NCBI RefSeq assembly: GCF_021917145.1
Contig: NC_061073.1
Span: 366,223-430,222 of the forward strand
Reading direction: 5' to 3'
DNA from: Hypomesus transpacificus
Lineage: Eukaryota > Chordata > Actinopteri > Osmeriformes > Osmeridae
Length of the DNA: 64,000 bases
In this document: positions 24,166 to 37,029 of the stretch, one piece after another
Layout: every line of letters begins with the position of its first letter
Position numbering within the stretch: the stretch's first letter is position 1
Program-made: the position numbers and the translations under genes
The notes under the pieces: model-generated
Databases searched by the model: none
Told to the model about the DNA's origin: nothing
Seen by the model: the letters and a program-made list of their open reading frames with translations, nothing else

Positions 24166-24399
24166 TCCAGGGCCAGTGTAAGGTTTGCAGTGTGACTGAA
24201 GGTCTTTCTGTGCTGGGTGGTGTGAAAGCTGTCCTAATTGAATGATAAAGTGAGATGGAGTTCAGTGAATAGGCAACAAAGGCTGTTCTGTGTGGCAGAG
24301 AGATTCATCCAGCCTTTGCCTCTCCAGTACAAGAGGGGACTACAGCTACACACACACACACACATCTATTATAAAACTCTGCTGGACTCATTCACGTGA

Positions 24400-24595
24400 C
24401 CCGCCTCCCCTCCTCTCTCTCCTCTCCCCCTTCTCCCCTCCTCTCTCTCCTATCCCCCTTCTCCCCTCCTCTCTCTCCTATCCCCCTTCTCCTCTCTCTC
24501 CTCTCCTCTCCCCCTTCTCCCCTCCTCTCTCTCCTCTCCTCTCCCACTTCTCCCCTCCTCTCTCGCCTCTCCACTCCTCCCTCTCTCCCTTCTTT
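24400..24595. repeat. ~25-bp CT-rich array
   Basis: Copies of cctctctctcctatccccct followed by tctcc, with variants, abutting the retroelement tail at 24596. Confidence 0.85.
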
Positions 24596-24960
24596 TACAT
24601 TTACATTTATGCATTTTGCAGACGCTTTTATCCAAAGCGACTTCCAAGAGAGAGTTTTACAAAAGTGCATAGGTCACTGATCATAACAACGAGATAGCCC
24701 CAAACATTGCGGGTAGCCAAACATGAAGCATACATTGTGAAACCAAATAAGTCCCAAAGGGAAGAACAATAAGAGCATGTAGTTAGACAAGTTACAATTA
24801 AACAGCAAGAACTTCAAAAGTGCAAGAGTGTACCTGTGGAAAAATCAAGCAACAATAATATATTTCACAGCGAGTACAATAATTTTAAGACAAACCAACA
24901 AGAGCAACAAGTCTCTCAATAAGAGTCATTGTGATTCTGGGGAAAACTAACATCACTCTC
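24596..24960 (-). mobile_element. Reverse-oriented L2-like LINE/SINE 3' region
   Basis: Begins with tttacatttacatttatgca and gcagacgcttttatccaaag, the reverse complement of the tail at 54.14-54.2 kb. It continues through unique-looking sequence that I recognise as common in teleost genomes (gtgcataggtcactgatcat). No ORF is left. Confidence 0.5.
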
Positions 24961-24997
24961 TCTCTTTCTCTGTCTCTCTTTCTCTGTCTCTCTCTCT

Positions 24998-25085
24998 CTC
25001 AGTTCAGTTCAGGCTTTATTGGCAAAAAATACATAAAATACGTAAATATTGCCAAAGCAACAATAAAAGAATAACAAGAGAGGGT
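24998..25085. repeat. Dispersed repeat edge (caggctttattggcaaa)
   Basis: The phrase ttcaggctttattggcaaaa followed by attgccaaagcaacaa is a common fish repeat terminus, preceded by a (tc)n tract. Confidence 0.4.
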
Positions 25086-25319
25086 ACAATTTCTGGGGAA
25101 GTTGTAGGGTGTGCTTGCTTGTGTCGGTTGCAGGTGGGTCCGTCCCCTTAAGTTTTTCACTTCTAGTGATATTTTCAAGCATTTAGCCTACTCATATTGC
25201 ATAATAAAAATAACACCCTTTGAAACAAGCAAACCCCCTTTGAAACAAGCTACTGTAACAACGTTGTCACTGGCAATATTTCAGATGGAATCGCGATTCA
25301 AACAGTACCGCCTGCTAAC

Positions 25320-25885
25320 TGAAAATATGCCCCCCAAAACGTAAATAAGTTTGACATAATTTTAGGGGGAAATGGCTAATTCAAATGAAGCTGCTGGCTG
25401 CTGTTGCTATAGCAACACTTCACTGGTTGTTTGAAAGCGCCGGAAATGAGGACAGTACACACTGCCAGTGGGCGACCGAGTCTGACTCTGAGGCTAACGT
25501 CAAAACAAGATGCGGTCTCACACCGAGTCTGACTCTGAGGCTAACGTCAAAACAAGATGCGGTCTCACACCGAGTCTGACTCTGAGGCTAACGTCAAAAC
25601 AAGATGCGGTCTCACTCAATTTCCAAGTTTTACACAAATCACAAAAATATGCTGACCCTCTGGGGGTCACAATCGTCTTCGCAATCGCCTTATCTTTAGC
25701 TACAGAAATTGATTGAGACCGCCTCAATACACACCATAGATATATATATCTATGGTGTGTACTGTCTTCGATGCCACAGCTAAACTTTATGTCAAAATAA
25801 ACATTCTCATTTCTGGCGCTAATGTCAAACTTATTTATGTTTTGGGGGGCATCTTTTTGTATCCACCACCTGGCTGTCTTCCCAA
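25320..25885. mobile_element. Foldback-like inverted-repeat element
   Basis: Outer arms: atgccccccaaaacgtaaat at about 25328 reappears inverted (one mismatch) ending near 25852, and gacagtacacac near 25451 is inverted near 25755. Inner arms: 25610-25626 and 25704-25720. A perfect 34-base palindrome lies at 25728-25761. Between the arms is a 47-base tandem repeat. There is no ORF, so it resembles a MITE or foldback element. Confidence 0.6.
25476..25615. repeat. 47-bp tandem repeat, three copies
   Basis: The unit begins ccgagtctgactctgaggct at 25476, 25523 and 25571 and ends in gcggtctcaca. Confidence 0.9.
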
Positions 25886-26411
25886 TAGTCATATCGTCAT
25901 AACATTGCCCTTCAGTTTTTTGGTGTAAAATTGACCGAACTATAAAATTACGAAAATATGACTTGGACGCTTTCTAGCATGGCTTCCGCCTAAGACTAGG
26001 CGGTCTCACGGGCGACCCGCACTCGCTCAAATTAAAAAGACTTTCATGACCAAATAAAAAATCTGAGATGGCAGTTCCACTCGAAATCACTTTCTCAGCA
26101 AAGTCCAAATGGTTGGGAATTTTTGGGGGTGGTATTTTTCACTCATAATCCAAGCTCCAACTTGCGTGCTAGAACGTCTCTAACACGTTGTATCCATGCG
26201 TCGTTGCTAACGTGTGCTGACGTATAGACGTAGGCTAGCACAGAGTACCCTTTGTTGACAGAAGACATTTTTGACACAAAAACGCTGTAACCTCCTAAAC
26301 TGTGCAACGGAACGTAATCAAAAACACAAGCAACCCAATCGGGACCAAGACGAAACTTTTGACATCGACATTGTCTTTGTAGTCCAAATATTGACTGAGG
26401 CTTAGGGGTGT
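25886..26411. other. Intergenic sequence, nothing recognised
   Basis: Unique-looking sequence that leads into the duplicated block. No supported ORF. Confidence 0.45.
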
Positions 26412-29109
26412 GAAAAGAAACAATATTAATAATAATATATATGACAGAGAACACTGGTTTGTGCTCGCCGAAGGCAAGCACACCCCAATGATAATGATGG
26501 TAATGGGAGGACTGTATGGAGTCTCCAGGTGATTGATTACCCACATGTTTTATTGTAAGTCAAGCCCTCTCTCCATCCCTCTGTCCCCCCATCCTTCTAC
26601 CCCTCCATCCCAGTCCCTCCACCCCTGATCTTTAAAGCCTTGTACACCGAGACCACAAGGAACGGAAAGTAGAGGGGGAGAGAGAGAGGTGGGGAGAGAG
26701 AGGGGGGGGAGGGAGAGGGGGGGAGGGAGAGAGGGGGAGGGAGAGAGAGAGGTGGGGAGAGAGAGGGGGGGAGGGAGAGAGAGGTGGGGAGAGAGAGAGG
26801 GGGAGGGAGAGAGAGAGGTGGGGAGAGAGAGAGGGGGAGGGAGAGAGAGAGGGGGAGGGAGAGAGAGAGGGGGAGGGAGAGAGAGAGGTGGGGAGGGAGA
26901 GAGACAGGGGGAGGGAGAGAGAGAGGTGGGGAGGGAGAGAGAGAGGGGGAGGGAGAGAGAGAGGTGGGGAGAGAGAGAGAGATAGAGAGTGGAGCCTGGT
27001 GGATCCTGGTGGTCATGCTGCTGAACAGTGTTAACCCTAGCTGTTGTCTAAGGCTGAGCTGACTCTGCCAAACTTAGACTTTGTTTGTTGCTGACATAGA
27101 GGTAGAGAGGCTGTCCCAGTGGACACACATGCACACACCCACTAAAACACACACACTCATTCACACACAAACAGGAATACGCACACATACTCTCAAACCC
27201 CCCCACTTAAACACACTCACACACACACAGCCACACACACTCACATACACACAGACACAGGCACACACACACACACTTAGACACCTATACACAAACTTAA
27301 CTTAAACTTAACTACGCGGCTGTAGTTGTAAGCACCTTTTAGGAAGCACAGAGAGACCGAGAGAGAGAAGGAGAGAGAGAAGGAGAGAGACAGATGGAGA
27401 GATAGGAAGAGTGGGGCTAATGGAGAGAAAGCCAAGAGAAGAAAGAAGAATCAGATACTGAGAGCGAGCGAGAGCAGAAAGACAGATAGAGGAGAAGGAC
27501 AGAGGTAGATGGAGAGAGAGAAAGACAGATGGAGATGGAGAGAGAGAAGGAAAGAGAGAAGGAGAAAGAGAAGGAGAGAGGGAGAAGGAAAAAGGGAAGG
27601 AGAGAGGGAAATGGAGAGAGAGAAGGAGAGAGTGAGAGGGAGAGAGTGAGAAGGACAGAGGGAGATGGAGAGAGAGAAGGAGAGAGGGAGATGGAGAGAG
27701 AGAAGGAGAGAGGGAGATGGAGTGTTGGCATGGAGCCTGCTGGCAGAGTGCCTACTGCGCTGTGTCACTATGGAACTCTCAGGCGGAAGGGCTTCCCCTA
27801 AACCTCCTCCACACACACTCACACACACACATACAGACACGCATACACACACACACTTACATACAGATACACACACACACAGATAATACACACTCACAGA
27901 CACGCATACACACACACACGTGCACTTGCGCACAAGAACACACATGCATGTGCACTTATTATTTGTCTAGCTGTCCTTCCCCCTACACCAGCAGGGGAGA
28001 GGAACAAGTCCACTGATGAGAGGAGGAGGAAGAGAGAAGGAGAGGAGGAAGAGAGAAGGAGAGGAGGAGGAAGAGAGAAGGAGAGGAGGAGGAGGGACAG
28101 GAGAGGAGGAGGAAGAGAGAAGGAGAGGAGGAGGAGGGACAGAAGAGGAGAGGAGGAGGGAAAGGAGAGGAGAGGAGGAGGGAAAGGAGAGGAGGAGGAG
28201 GGAGAGGAGAGAGGAGGAGGAAAAGAGGAGAGAGAAGGAGGAAAGAAGAAAGGGAGACAGGAGGAGGGAAGGAGAATAGTAATAGAGGAAGACCTTAAGC
28301 CAGACTAGTCAAGAGAGAATGGTTGTTCGGCCACATTCCACCCCGCAACCACACACACACACGCCAGGTTAGGTCTAACTGTCGGGAAGATGAGAGTTTG
28401 GCACAGAACAGGTCCACCCATTTCTGCCCTCATCCTCTTGGCTCTCTCTCCATATTCTCTTTCTCACTCACTCACACACACACACACACATACTCACATG
28501 CACACAGACAAAACACACTTACACTGTAACAAGTTTCTCTACATTGTACCTATGGTCACAACCCCTTCCTGGAGGAAGAGGAACTGAAACTTAATGTCTT
28601 TCTGAAGAGAGGGATGAGGGGAGGTAGGGGAGGACACATGAGGGGAAGGAGGGGAGGAGAGATATGAGGGAGAGAGGAAAAGAGGGAAGAGGCAGGGATG
28701 GTGGTTAAACATGGACAATGGAATTGTAAAAGACTGGAGGAAATGCTGTGAAATGCTCCATCCCCCTGTCACTCCTGCTCCACCTCACCTCCATCCCCCT
28801 GTCACTCCTGCTCCACCTCACCTCCATCCCCCTGTCACTCCTGCTCCACCTGCTCGTCCCTCCCCCTGTCACTCCTGCTCCACCTCACCTCCCTCCCTCC
28901 CTCTGTCACTCCTGCTCAACCTCACCTCCATCCCCCTGTCACTCCTGCTCCTCCCTCCCCCTGTCACTCCTGCTCCACCTCACCTCCTCACCCTGTAACT
29001 CCTGCTCCTCACCTTCCTCCTCCTGTCACTCCTGCTCCTCCTCACCTCCCTCCCCCTGTCACTCCTGCTCCACCTCACCTCCTCACCCTGTCACTCCTGC
29101 TCCACCTCA

Positions 29110-29368
29110 CCTCCTCACCCTTTATGTTAACCCTGACCCTGTATGTTAACCCTGACCCTGTATGTTAACCCTGACCCTGTATGTTAACCCTGACCCTATA
29201 TGTTAACCCTGGCCCTTTATGTTAACCCTGACCCTGTATGTTAACCCTGACCCTGTATGTTAACCCTGACCCTGTATGTTAACCCTGACCCTGTATGTTA
29301 ACCCTGACCCTATATGTTAACCCTGACCCTTTATGTTAACCCTGACCCTGTATGTTAACCCTGACCCT
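29110..29368. repeat. 19-bp minisatellite (tatgttaaccctgaccctg)
   Basis: About 14 copies; repeated in the second block at about 34200-34486 with a different copy number. Confidence 0.9.
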
Positions 29369-29960
29369 GGGAGAGGGGGGAGGAAGGGAAATGGGGGAGG
29401 GAGGGTGTGTCGCTGTGTTGGCTGCCCCTGGAATGTGCTTTGTGGTGAGGCCACCACCCCCCCCCCCCCCCTCAAACACACACACCCCTCACACACACAA
29501 CACCCCCCCTCACACACACCCCCCTCACAGACACACACACACCACCCCCCTCACACACCCCACACACCCCCCCCCCCCTCACACACCACATCCCCCCTCA
29601 CCCCCCCCCCCCTCACACACCCCCACACACAACACCCCCCCCTCACACACACACACCCCTCACCCCCCCCCCCCCTCAAACACACACACCCCCACACACA
29701 CCACCCCCCCTCCCCTCACACAGACCCCTCACACAGACCCCTCACACACACACCCCTCAAACACACTCAATAGGAAGTGTATCACCCCCCTTATAACCCC
29801 TGCTGGGTTACGACCTGAACACCACGCCATGGCTGTCACATCCACTTAACATACACAAATACACACACATGTATGCTGTGTGTAAAGTGCATGTTTATGT
29901 GTGTATGCTGTGTGTGTGTGTCCACTCTCATGTCACCCATGTGGCAATGTGCTCCTACAT

Positions 29961-31070
29961 GACTGTTCAGTGTGGAGGACGAGGGTTGACTGTTCAGTGT
30001 GGAGGACGAGGGTTGACTGTTCAGTGTGGAGGACGAGGGTTGACTGTTCAGTGTGGAGGACGAGGGTTGACTGTTCAGTGTGGAGGACGAGGGTTGACTG
30101 TTCAGTGTGGAGGACGAGGGTTGACTGTTCAGTGTGGAGGACGAGGGTTGACTGTTCAGTGTGGAGGACGAGGGTTGACTGTTCAGTGTGGAGGACGAGG
30201 GTTGACTGTTCAGTGTGGAGGACGAGGGTTGACTGTTCAGTGTGGAGGACGAGGGTTGACTGTTCAGTGTGGAGGACGAGGGTTGACTGTTCAGTGTGGA
30301 GGACGAGGGTTGACTGTTCAGTGTGGAGGACGAGGGTTGACTGTTCAGTGTGGAGGACGAGGGTTGACTGTTCAGTGTGGAGGACGAGGGTTGACTGTTC
30401 AGTGTGGAGGACGAGGGTTGACTGTTCAGTGTGGAGGACGAGGGTTGACTGTTCAGTGTGGAGGACGAGGGTTGACTGTTCAGTGTGGAGGACGAGGGTT
30501 GACTGTTCAGTGTGGAGGACGAGGGTTGACTGTTCAGTGTGGAGGACGAGGGTTGACTGTTCAGTGTGGAGGACGAGGGTTGACTGTTCAGTGTGGAGGA
30601 CGAGGGTTGACTGTTCAGTGTGGAGGACGAGGGTTGACTGTTCAGTGTGGAGGACGAGGGTTGACTGTTCAGTGTGGAGGACGAGGGTTGACTGTTCAGT
30701 GTGGAGGACGAGGGTTGACTGTTCAGTGTGGAGGACGAGGGTTGACTGTTCAGTGTGGAGGACGAGGGTTGACTGTTCAGTGTGGAGGACGAGGGTTGAC
30801 TGTTCAGTGTGGAGGACGAGGGTTGACTGTTCAGTGTGGAGGACGAGGGTTGACTGTTCAGTGTGGAGGACGAGGGTTGACTGTTCAGTGTGGAGGACGA
30901 GGGTTGACTGTTCAGTGTGGAGGACGAGGGTTGACTGTTCAGTGTGGAGGACGAGGGTTGACTGTTCAGTGTGGAGGACGAGGGTTGACTGTTCAGTGTG
31001 GAGGACGAGGGTTGACTGTTCAGTGTGGAGGACGAGGGTTGACTGTTCAGTGTGGAGGACGAGGGTTGAC
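29961..31070. repeat. 27-bp minisatellite, 41 identical copies
   Basis: The unit is ctgttcagtgtggaggacga followed by gggttga, in 41 essentially identical copies. Because 27 is a multiple of 3 and the unit has no stop in several frames, ORFs of about 400 codons appear on both strands; none is a gene. Confidence 0.97.
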
Positions 31071-31400
31071 CCATAAGGTCAGAGCTGAACAGGACAGATT
31101 GCAACATTCCGACCCTGACCACTGACCCTAACTTTGAGCTCTTATTCTGTTTTCAAGCTGGAGTAGCTGGTATAGACCCACAGCTGGTAGGGTTGTTAGG
31201 GTTACACAGGTTTGGAAAAACACGTTTGAGGCCTTGTGTGTGTGACCGTGTGTGCACTTGTGTTTGTGTGTGTCTGTTAGAGGGTGTGTGTATGTAAACA
31301 TGTTTTGCTTTGTTTTCTTAATAATTTGCCTTATCCCCTTTCATAACATGTGCACACATGTATACAGTCACTCAAAGCATCTCTTGTGTTCCCCACTATT

Positions 31401-31500
31401 NNNNNNNNNNNNNNNNNNNNNNNNNNNNNNNNNNNNNNNNNNNNNNNNNNNNNNNNNNNNNNNNNNNNNNNNNNNNNNNNNNNNNNNNNNNNNNNNNNNN
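31401..31500. other. Assembly gap (100 N)
   Basis: Exactly 100 unknown bases, the usual placeholder for a scaffold gap of unknown size. Confidence 0.99.
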
Positions 31501-34500
31501 GAAAAGAAACAATATTAATAATAATATATATGACAGAGAACACTGGTTTGTGCTCGCCGAAGGCAAGCACACCCCAATGATAATGATGGTAATGGGAGGA
31601 CTGTATGGAGTCTCCAGGTGATTGATTACCCACATGTTTTATTGTAAGTCAAGCCCTCTCTCCATCCCTCTGTCCCCCCATCCTTCTACCCCTCCATCCC
31701 AGTCCCTCCACCCCTGATCTTTAAAGCCTTGTACACCGAGACCACAAGGAACGGAAAGTAGAGGGGGGAGAGAGAGAGGTGGGGAGAGAGAGGGGGGGGG
31801 AGGGAGAGGGGGGGGAGGGAGAGAGGGGGAGGGAGAGAGAGAGGTGGGGGAGAGAGAGGGGGGGAGGGAGAGAGAGGGTGGGGAGAGAGAGAGGGGGAGG
31901 GAGAGAGAGAGGTGGGGAGAGAGAGAGGGGGAGGGAGAGAGAGAGGGGGAGGGAGAGAGAGAGAGGTGGGGAGGGAGAGAGACAGGGGGAGGGAGAGAGA
32001 GAGGTGGGGAGGGAGAGAGAGAGGGGGAGGGAGAGAGAGAGGTGGGGAGAGAGAGAGAGATAGAGAGTGGAGCCTGGTGGATCCTGGTGGTCATGCTGCT
32101 GAACAGTGTTAACCCTAGCTGTTGTCTAAGGCTGAGCTGACTCTGCCAAACTTAGACTTTGTTTGTTGCTGACATAGAGGTAGAGAGGCTGTCCCAGTGG
32201 ACACACATGCACACACCCACTAAAACACACACACTCATTCACACACAAACAGGAATACGCACACATACTCTCAAACCCCCCCACTTAAACACACTCACAC
32301 ACACACAGCCACACACACTCACATACACACAGACACAGGCACACACACACACACTTAGACACCTATACACAAACTTAACTTAAACTTAACTACGCGGCTG
32401 TAGTTGTAAGCACCTTTTAGGAAGCACAGAGAGACCGAGAGAGAGAAGGAGAGAGAGAAGGAGAGAGACAGATGGAGAGATAGGAAGAGTGGGGCTAATG
32501 GAGAGAAAGCCAAGAGAAGAAAGAAGAATCAGATACTGAGAGCGAGCGAGAGCAGAAAGACAGATAGAGGAGAAGGACAGAGGTAGATGGAGAGAGAGAA
32601 AGACAGATGGAGATGGAGAGAGAGAAGGAAAGAGAGAAGGAGAAAGAGAAGGAGAGAGGGAGAAGGAAAAAGGGAAGGAGAGAGGGAAATGGAGAGAGAG
32701 AAGGAGAGAGTGAGAGGGAGAGAGTGAGAAGGACAGAGGGAGATGGAGAGAGAGAAGGAGAGAGGGAGATGGAGAGAGAGAAGGAGAGAGGGAGATGGAG
32801 TGTTGGCATGGAGCCTGCTGGCAGAGTGCCTACTGCGCTGTGTCACTATGGAACTCTCAGGCGGAAGGGCTTCCCCTAAACCTCCTCCACACACACTCAC
32901 ACACACACATACAGACACGCATACACACACACACTTACATACAGATACACACACACACAGATAATACACACTCACAGACACGCATACACACACACACGTG
33001 CACTTGCGCACAAGAACACACATGCATGTGCACTTATTATTTGTCTAGCTGTCCTTCCCCCCTACACCAGCAGGGGAGAGGAACAAGTCCACTGATGAGA
33101 GGAGGAGGAAGAGAGAAGGAGAGGAGGAAGAGAGAAGGAGAGGAGGAGGAAGAGAGAAGGAGAGGAGGAGGAGGGACAGGAGAGGAGGAGGAAGAGAGAA
33201 GGAGAGGAGGAGGAGGGACAGGAGAGGAGAGGAGGAGGGAAAGGAGAGGAGAGGAGGAGGGAAAGGAGAGGAGGAGGAGGGAGAGGAGAGAGGAGGAGGA
33301 AAAGAGGAGAGAGAAGGAGGAAAGAAGAAAGGGAGACAGGAGGAGGGAAGGAGAATAGTAATAGAGGAAGACCTTAAGCCAGACTAGTCAAGAGAGAATG
33401 GTTGTTCGGCCACATTCCACCCCGCAACCACACACACACACGCCAGGTTAGGTCTAACTGTCGGGAAGATGAGAGTTTGGCACAGAACAGGTCCACCCAT
33501 TTCTGCCCTCATCCTCTTGGCTCTCTCTCCATATTCTCTTTCTCACTCACTCACACACACACACACACATACTCACATGCACACAGACAAAACACACTTA
33601 CACTGTAACAAGTTTCTCTACATTGTACCTATGGTCACAACCCCTTCCTGGAGGAAGAGGAACTGAAACTTAATGTCTTTCTGAAGAGAGGGATGAGGGG
33701 AGGTAGGGGAGGACACATGAGGGGAAGGAGGGGAGGAGAGATATGAGGGAGAGAGGAAAAGAGGGAAGAGGCAGGGATGGTGGTTAAACATGGACAATGG
33801 AATTGTAAAAGACTGGAGGAAATGCTGTGAAATGCTCCATCCCCCTGTCACTCCTGCTCCACCTCACCTCCATCCCCCTGTCACTCCTGCTCCACCTCAC
33901 CTCCATCCCCCTGTCACTCCTGCTCCACCTGCTCGTCCCTCCCCCTGTCACTCCTGCTCCACCTCACCTCCCTCCCTCCCTCTGTCACTCCTGCTCAACC
34001 TCACCTCCATCCCCCTGTCACTCCTGCTCCTCCCTCCCCCTGTCACTCCTGCTCCACCTCACCTCCTCACCCTGTAACTCCTGCTCCTCACCTTCCTCCT
34101 CCTGTCACTCCTGCTCCTCCTCACCTCCCTCCCCCTGTCACTCCTGCTCCACCTCACCTCCTCACCCTGTCACTCCTGCTCCACCTCACCTCCTCACCCT
34201 TTATGTTAACCCTGACCCTGTATGTTAACCCTGACCCTGTATGTTAACCCTGACCCTGTATGTTAACCCTGACCCTGTATGTTAACCCTGACCCTGTATG
34301 TTAACCCTGACCCTATATGTTAACCCTGGCCCTTTATGTTAACCCTGACCCTGTATGTTAACCCTGACCCTGTATGTTAACCCTGACCCTGTATGTTAAC
34401 CCTGACCCTGTATGTTAACCCTGACCCTATATGTTAACCCTGACCCTTTATGTTAACCCTGACCCTGTATGTTAACCCTGACCCTGGGAGAGGGGGGAGG

Positions 34501-36439
34501 AAGGGAAATGGGGGAGGGAGGGTGTGTCGCTGTGTTGGCTGCCCCTGGAATGTGCTTTGTGGTGAGGCCACCACCCCCCCCCCCCCCCCCCCCTCAAACA
34601 CACACACCCCTCACACACACAACACCCCCCCTCACACACACCCCCCTCACAGACACACACACACCACCCCCCTCACACACCCCACACACCCCCCCCCCCC
34701 TCACACACCACATCCCCCCTCACCCCCCCCCCTCACATACCCCCACACACAACACCCCCCCCTCACACACACACACCCCTCACCCCCCCCCCCCCTCAAA
34801 CACACACACCCCCACACACACCACCCCCCCTCCCCTCACACAGACCCCTCACACAGACCCCTCACACACACACCCCTCAAACACACTCAATAGGAAGTGT
34901 ATCACCCCCCTTATAACCCCTGCTGGGTTACGACCTGAACACCACGCCATGGCTGTCACATCCACTTAACATACACAAATACACACACATGTATGCTGTG
35001 TGTAAAGTGCATGTTTATGTGTGTATGCTGTGTGTGTGTGTCCACTCTCATGTCACCCATGTGGCAATGTGCTCCTACATGACTGTTCAGTGTGGAGGAC
35101 GAGGGTTGACTGTTCAGTGTGGAGGACGAGGGTTGACTGTTCAGTGTGGAGGACGAGGGTTGACTGTTCAGTGTGGAGGACGAGGGTTGACTGTTCAGTG
35201 TGGAGGACGAGGGTTGACTGTTCAGTGTGGAGGACGAGGGTTGACTGTTCAGTGTGGAGGACGAGGGTTGACTGTTCAGTGTGGAGGACGAGGGTTGACT
35301 GTTCAGTGTGGAGGACGAGGGTTGACTGTTCAGTGTGGAGGACGAGGGTTGACTGTTCAGTGTGGAGGACGAGGGTTGACTGTTCAGTGTGGAGGACGAG
35401 GGTTGACTGTTCAGTGTGGAGGACGAGGGTTGACTGTTCAGTGTGGAGGACGAGGGTTGACTGTTCAGTGTGGAGGACGAGGGTTGACTGTTCAGTGTGG
35501 AGGACGAGGGTTGACTGTTCAGTGTGGAGGACGAGGGTTGACTGTTCAGTGTGGAGGACGAGGGTTGACTGTTCAGTGTGGAGGACGAGGGTTGACTGTT
35601 CAGTGTGGAGGACGAGGGTTGACTGTTCAGTGTGGAGGACGAGGGTTGACTGTTCAGTGTGGAGGACGAGGGTTGACTGTTCAGTGTGGAGGACGAGGGT
35701 TGACTGTTCAGTGTGGAGGACGAGGGTTGACTGTTCAGTGTGGAGGACGAGGGTTGACTGTTCAGTGTGGAGGACGAGGGTTGACTGTTCAGTGTGGAGG
35801 ACGAGGGTTGACTGTTCAGTGTGGAGGACGAGGGTTGACTGTTCAGTGTGGAGGACGAGGGTTGACTGTTCAGTGTGGAGGACGAGGGTTGACTGTTCAG
35901 TGTGGAGGACGAGGGTTGACTGTTCAGTGTGGAGGACGAGGGTTGACTGTTCAGTGTGGAGGACGAGGGTTGACTGTTCAGTGTGGAGGACGAGGGTTGA
36001 CTGTTCAGTGTGGAGGACGAGGGTTGACTGTTCAGTGTGGAGGACGAGGGTTGACTGTTCAGTGTGGAGGACGAGGGTTGACTGTTCAGTGTGGAGGACG
36101 AGGGTTGACCCATAAGGTCAGAGCTGAACAGGACAGATTGCAACATTCCGACCCTGACCACTGACCCTAACTTTGAGCTCTTATTCTGTTTTCAAGCTGG
36201 AGTAGCTGGTATAGACCCACAGCTGGTAGGGTTGTTAGGGTTACACAGGTTTGGAAAAACACGTTTGAGGCCTTGTGTGTGTGACCGTGTGTGCACTTGT
36301 GTTTGTGTGTGTCTGTTAGAGGGTGTGTGTATGTATACATGTTTTGCTTTGTTTTCTTAATAATTTGCCTTATCCCCTTTCATAACATGTGCACACATGT
36401 ATACAGTCACTCAAAGCATCTCTTGTGTTCCCCACTATT
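31501..36439. repeat. ~5 kb block, second copy (starts at assembly gap)
   Basis: Second copy of 26412-31400. It differs by single bases, by indels in homopolymers and GA tracts, and by array copy number. Sequence right of 36439 continues uniquely into plagl2, while sequence left of 26412 is unique on the other side. Confidence 0.95.
35086..36110. repeat. 27-bp minisatellite, 38 copies
   Basis: Same unit as at 29961-31070 but three copies shorter. Confidence 0.97.
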
Positions 36440-36571
36440 GTCTGAAGACGCAAACATCCACACATCCACCACACACACATCCACACAGCCTACAGTGAAA
36501 CCTGGTGGTGGAAACAGGCAACTGCACTCCAGCAGGATCAAGAAACACTGCTAACATGTTCACATGTTCTG

Positions 36572-36840
36572 GAAATGTTGACCCTGGAAGAGAGTGACTG
36601 TTCTGGGCATGTTGACCCTGGAAGAGAGTGACTGTTCTGAACACGTTGACCCTGGAGGAGAGTGACTGTTCTGGGCATGTTGACCCTGGAAGAGAGTGAC
36701 TGTTCTGGGCATGTTGACCCTGGAAGAGAGTGACTGTTCTGAACATGTTGACCCTGGAGGAGAGTGACTGTTCTGGGCATGTTGACCCTGGAAGAGAGTG
36801 ACTGTTCTGGGCATGTTGACCCTGGAAGAGAGTGACTGTT
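36572..36840. repeat. ~35-bp minisatellite upstream of a plagl2 UTR exon
   Basis: About eight copies with the core catgttgaccctggaagaga followed by gtgactgttctgg. Ends about 30 bases before the acceptor at 36872. Confidence 0.92.
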
Positions 36841-36872
36841 ATGAACTTTTGTACTTTATTCTCCTCTCTCAG

Positions 36873-37029
36873 GGCATTAAGGATGCAGAACACTATTCCC
36901 CACTCACCCCCAACCATAGCTGTTGGTACAGGGTGAGGAGGAGGAGGAGGAGAGAGACACAGAGAGAGAGAAGAAGAGCGAGAGGGAGAACGAGGGGAGG
37001 CTGGAGGTAGATCAGATACTACAATACAG
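36873..37029 (+). other. plagl2: Predicted non-coding 5' exon of plagl2
   Basis: Strong acceptor (ctcctctctcag at 36861-36872) and perfect donor (CAG|GTGAGT at 37027-37033), followed after 224 bases by the acceptor of the start-codon exon. It holds one short upstream ORF (ATG at about 36884). Confidence 0.5.

Larger units (their letters stand above)
26412..31400. repeat. ~5 kb block, first copy (ends at assembly gap)
   Basis: Almost identical to 31501-36439, with the same order of unique sequence and simple repeats. The copy stops exactly at the N run. It contains GA-rich tracts (26670-26990, 27340-27720, 28010-28280), CA-rich tracts (27120-27290, 27810-27950), a ctgtcactcctgctccacct array (28755-29110), a tatgttaaccctgaccctg array (29110-29368), a C/A-rich tract (29455-29770) and the 27-bp array. 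There is no gene. Confidence 0.95.

Noticed and set aside
29110..29368. Interstitial telomere sequence
   Set aside because: The unit tatgttaaccctgaccctg only resembles (TTAGGG)n; it is a 19-bp minisatellite without pure telomere units.
29961..31070. CRISPR-like regular repeat
   Set aside because: Units are contiguous with no spacers, in a vertebrate genome; it is a minisatellite.
29869..31125. ORFs of about 400 codons on both strands (and at 34956-36164)
   Set aside because: Direct translation of the 27-bp array in several frames; period divisible by 3 and no stop in the unit.
26412..36439. Recent biological segmental duplication
   Set aside because: Copies begin and end exactly at a 100-N placeholder gap; unmerged contig overlap explains it more simply.
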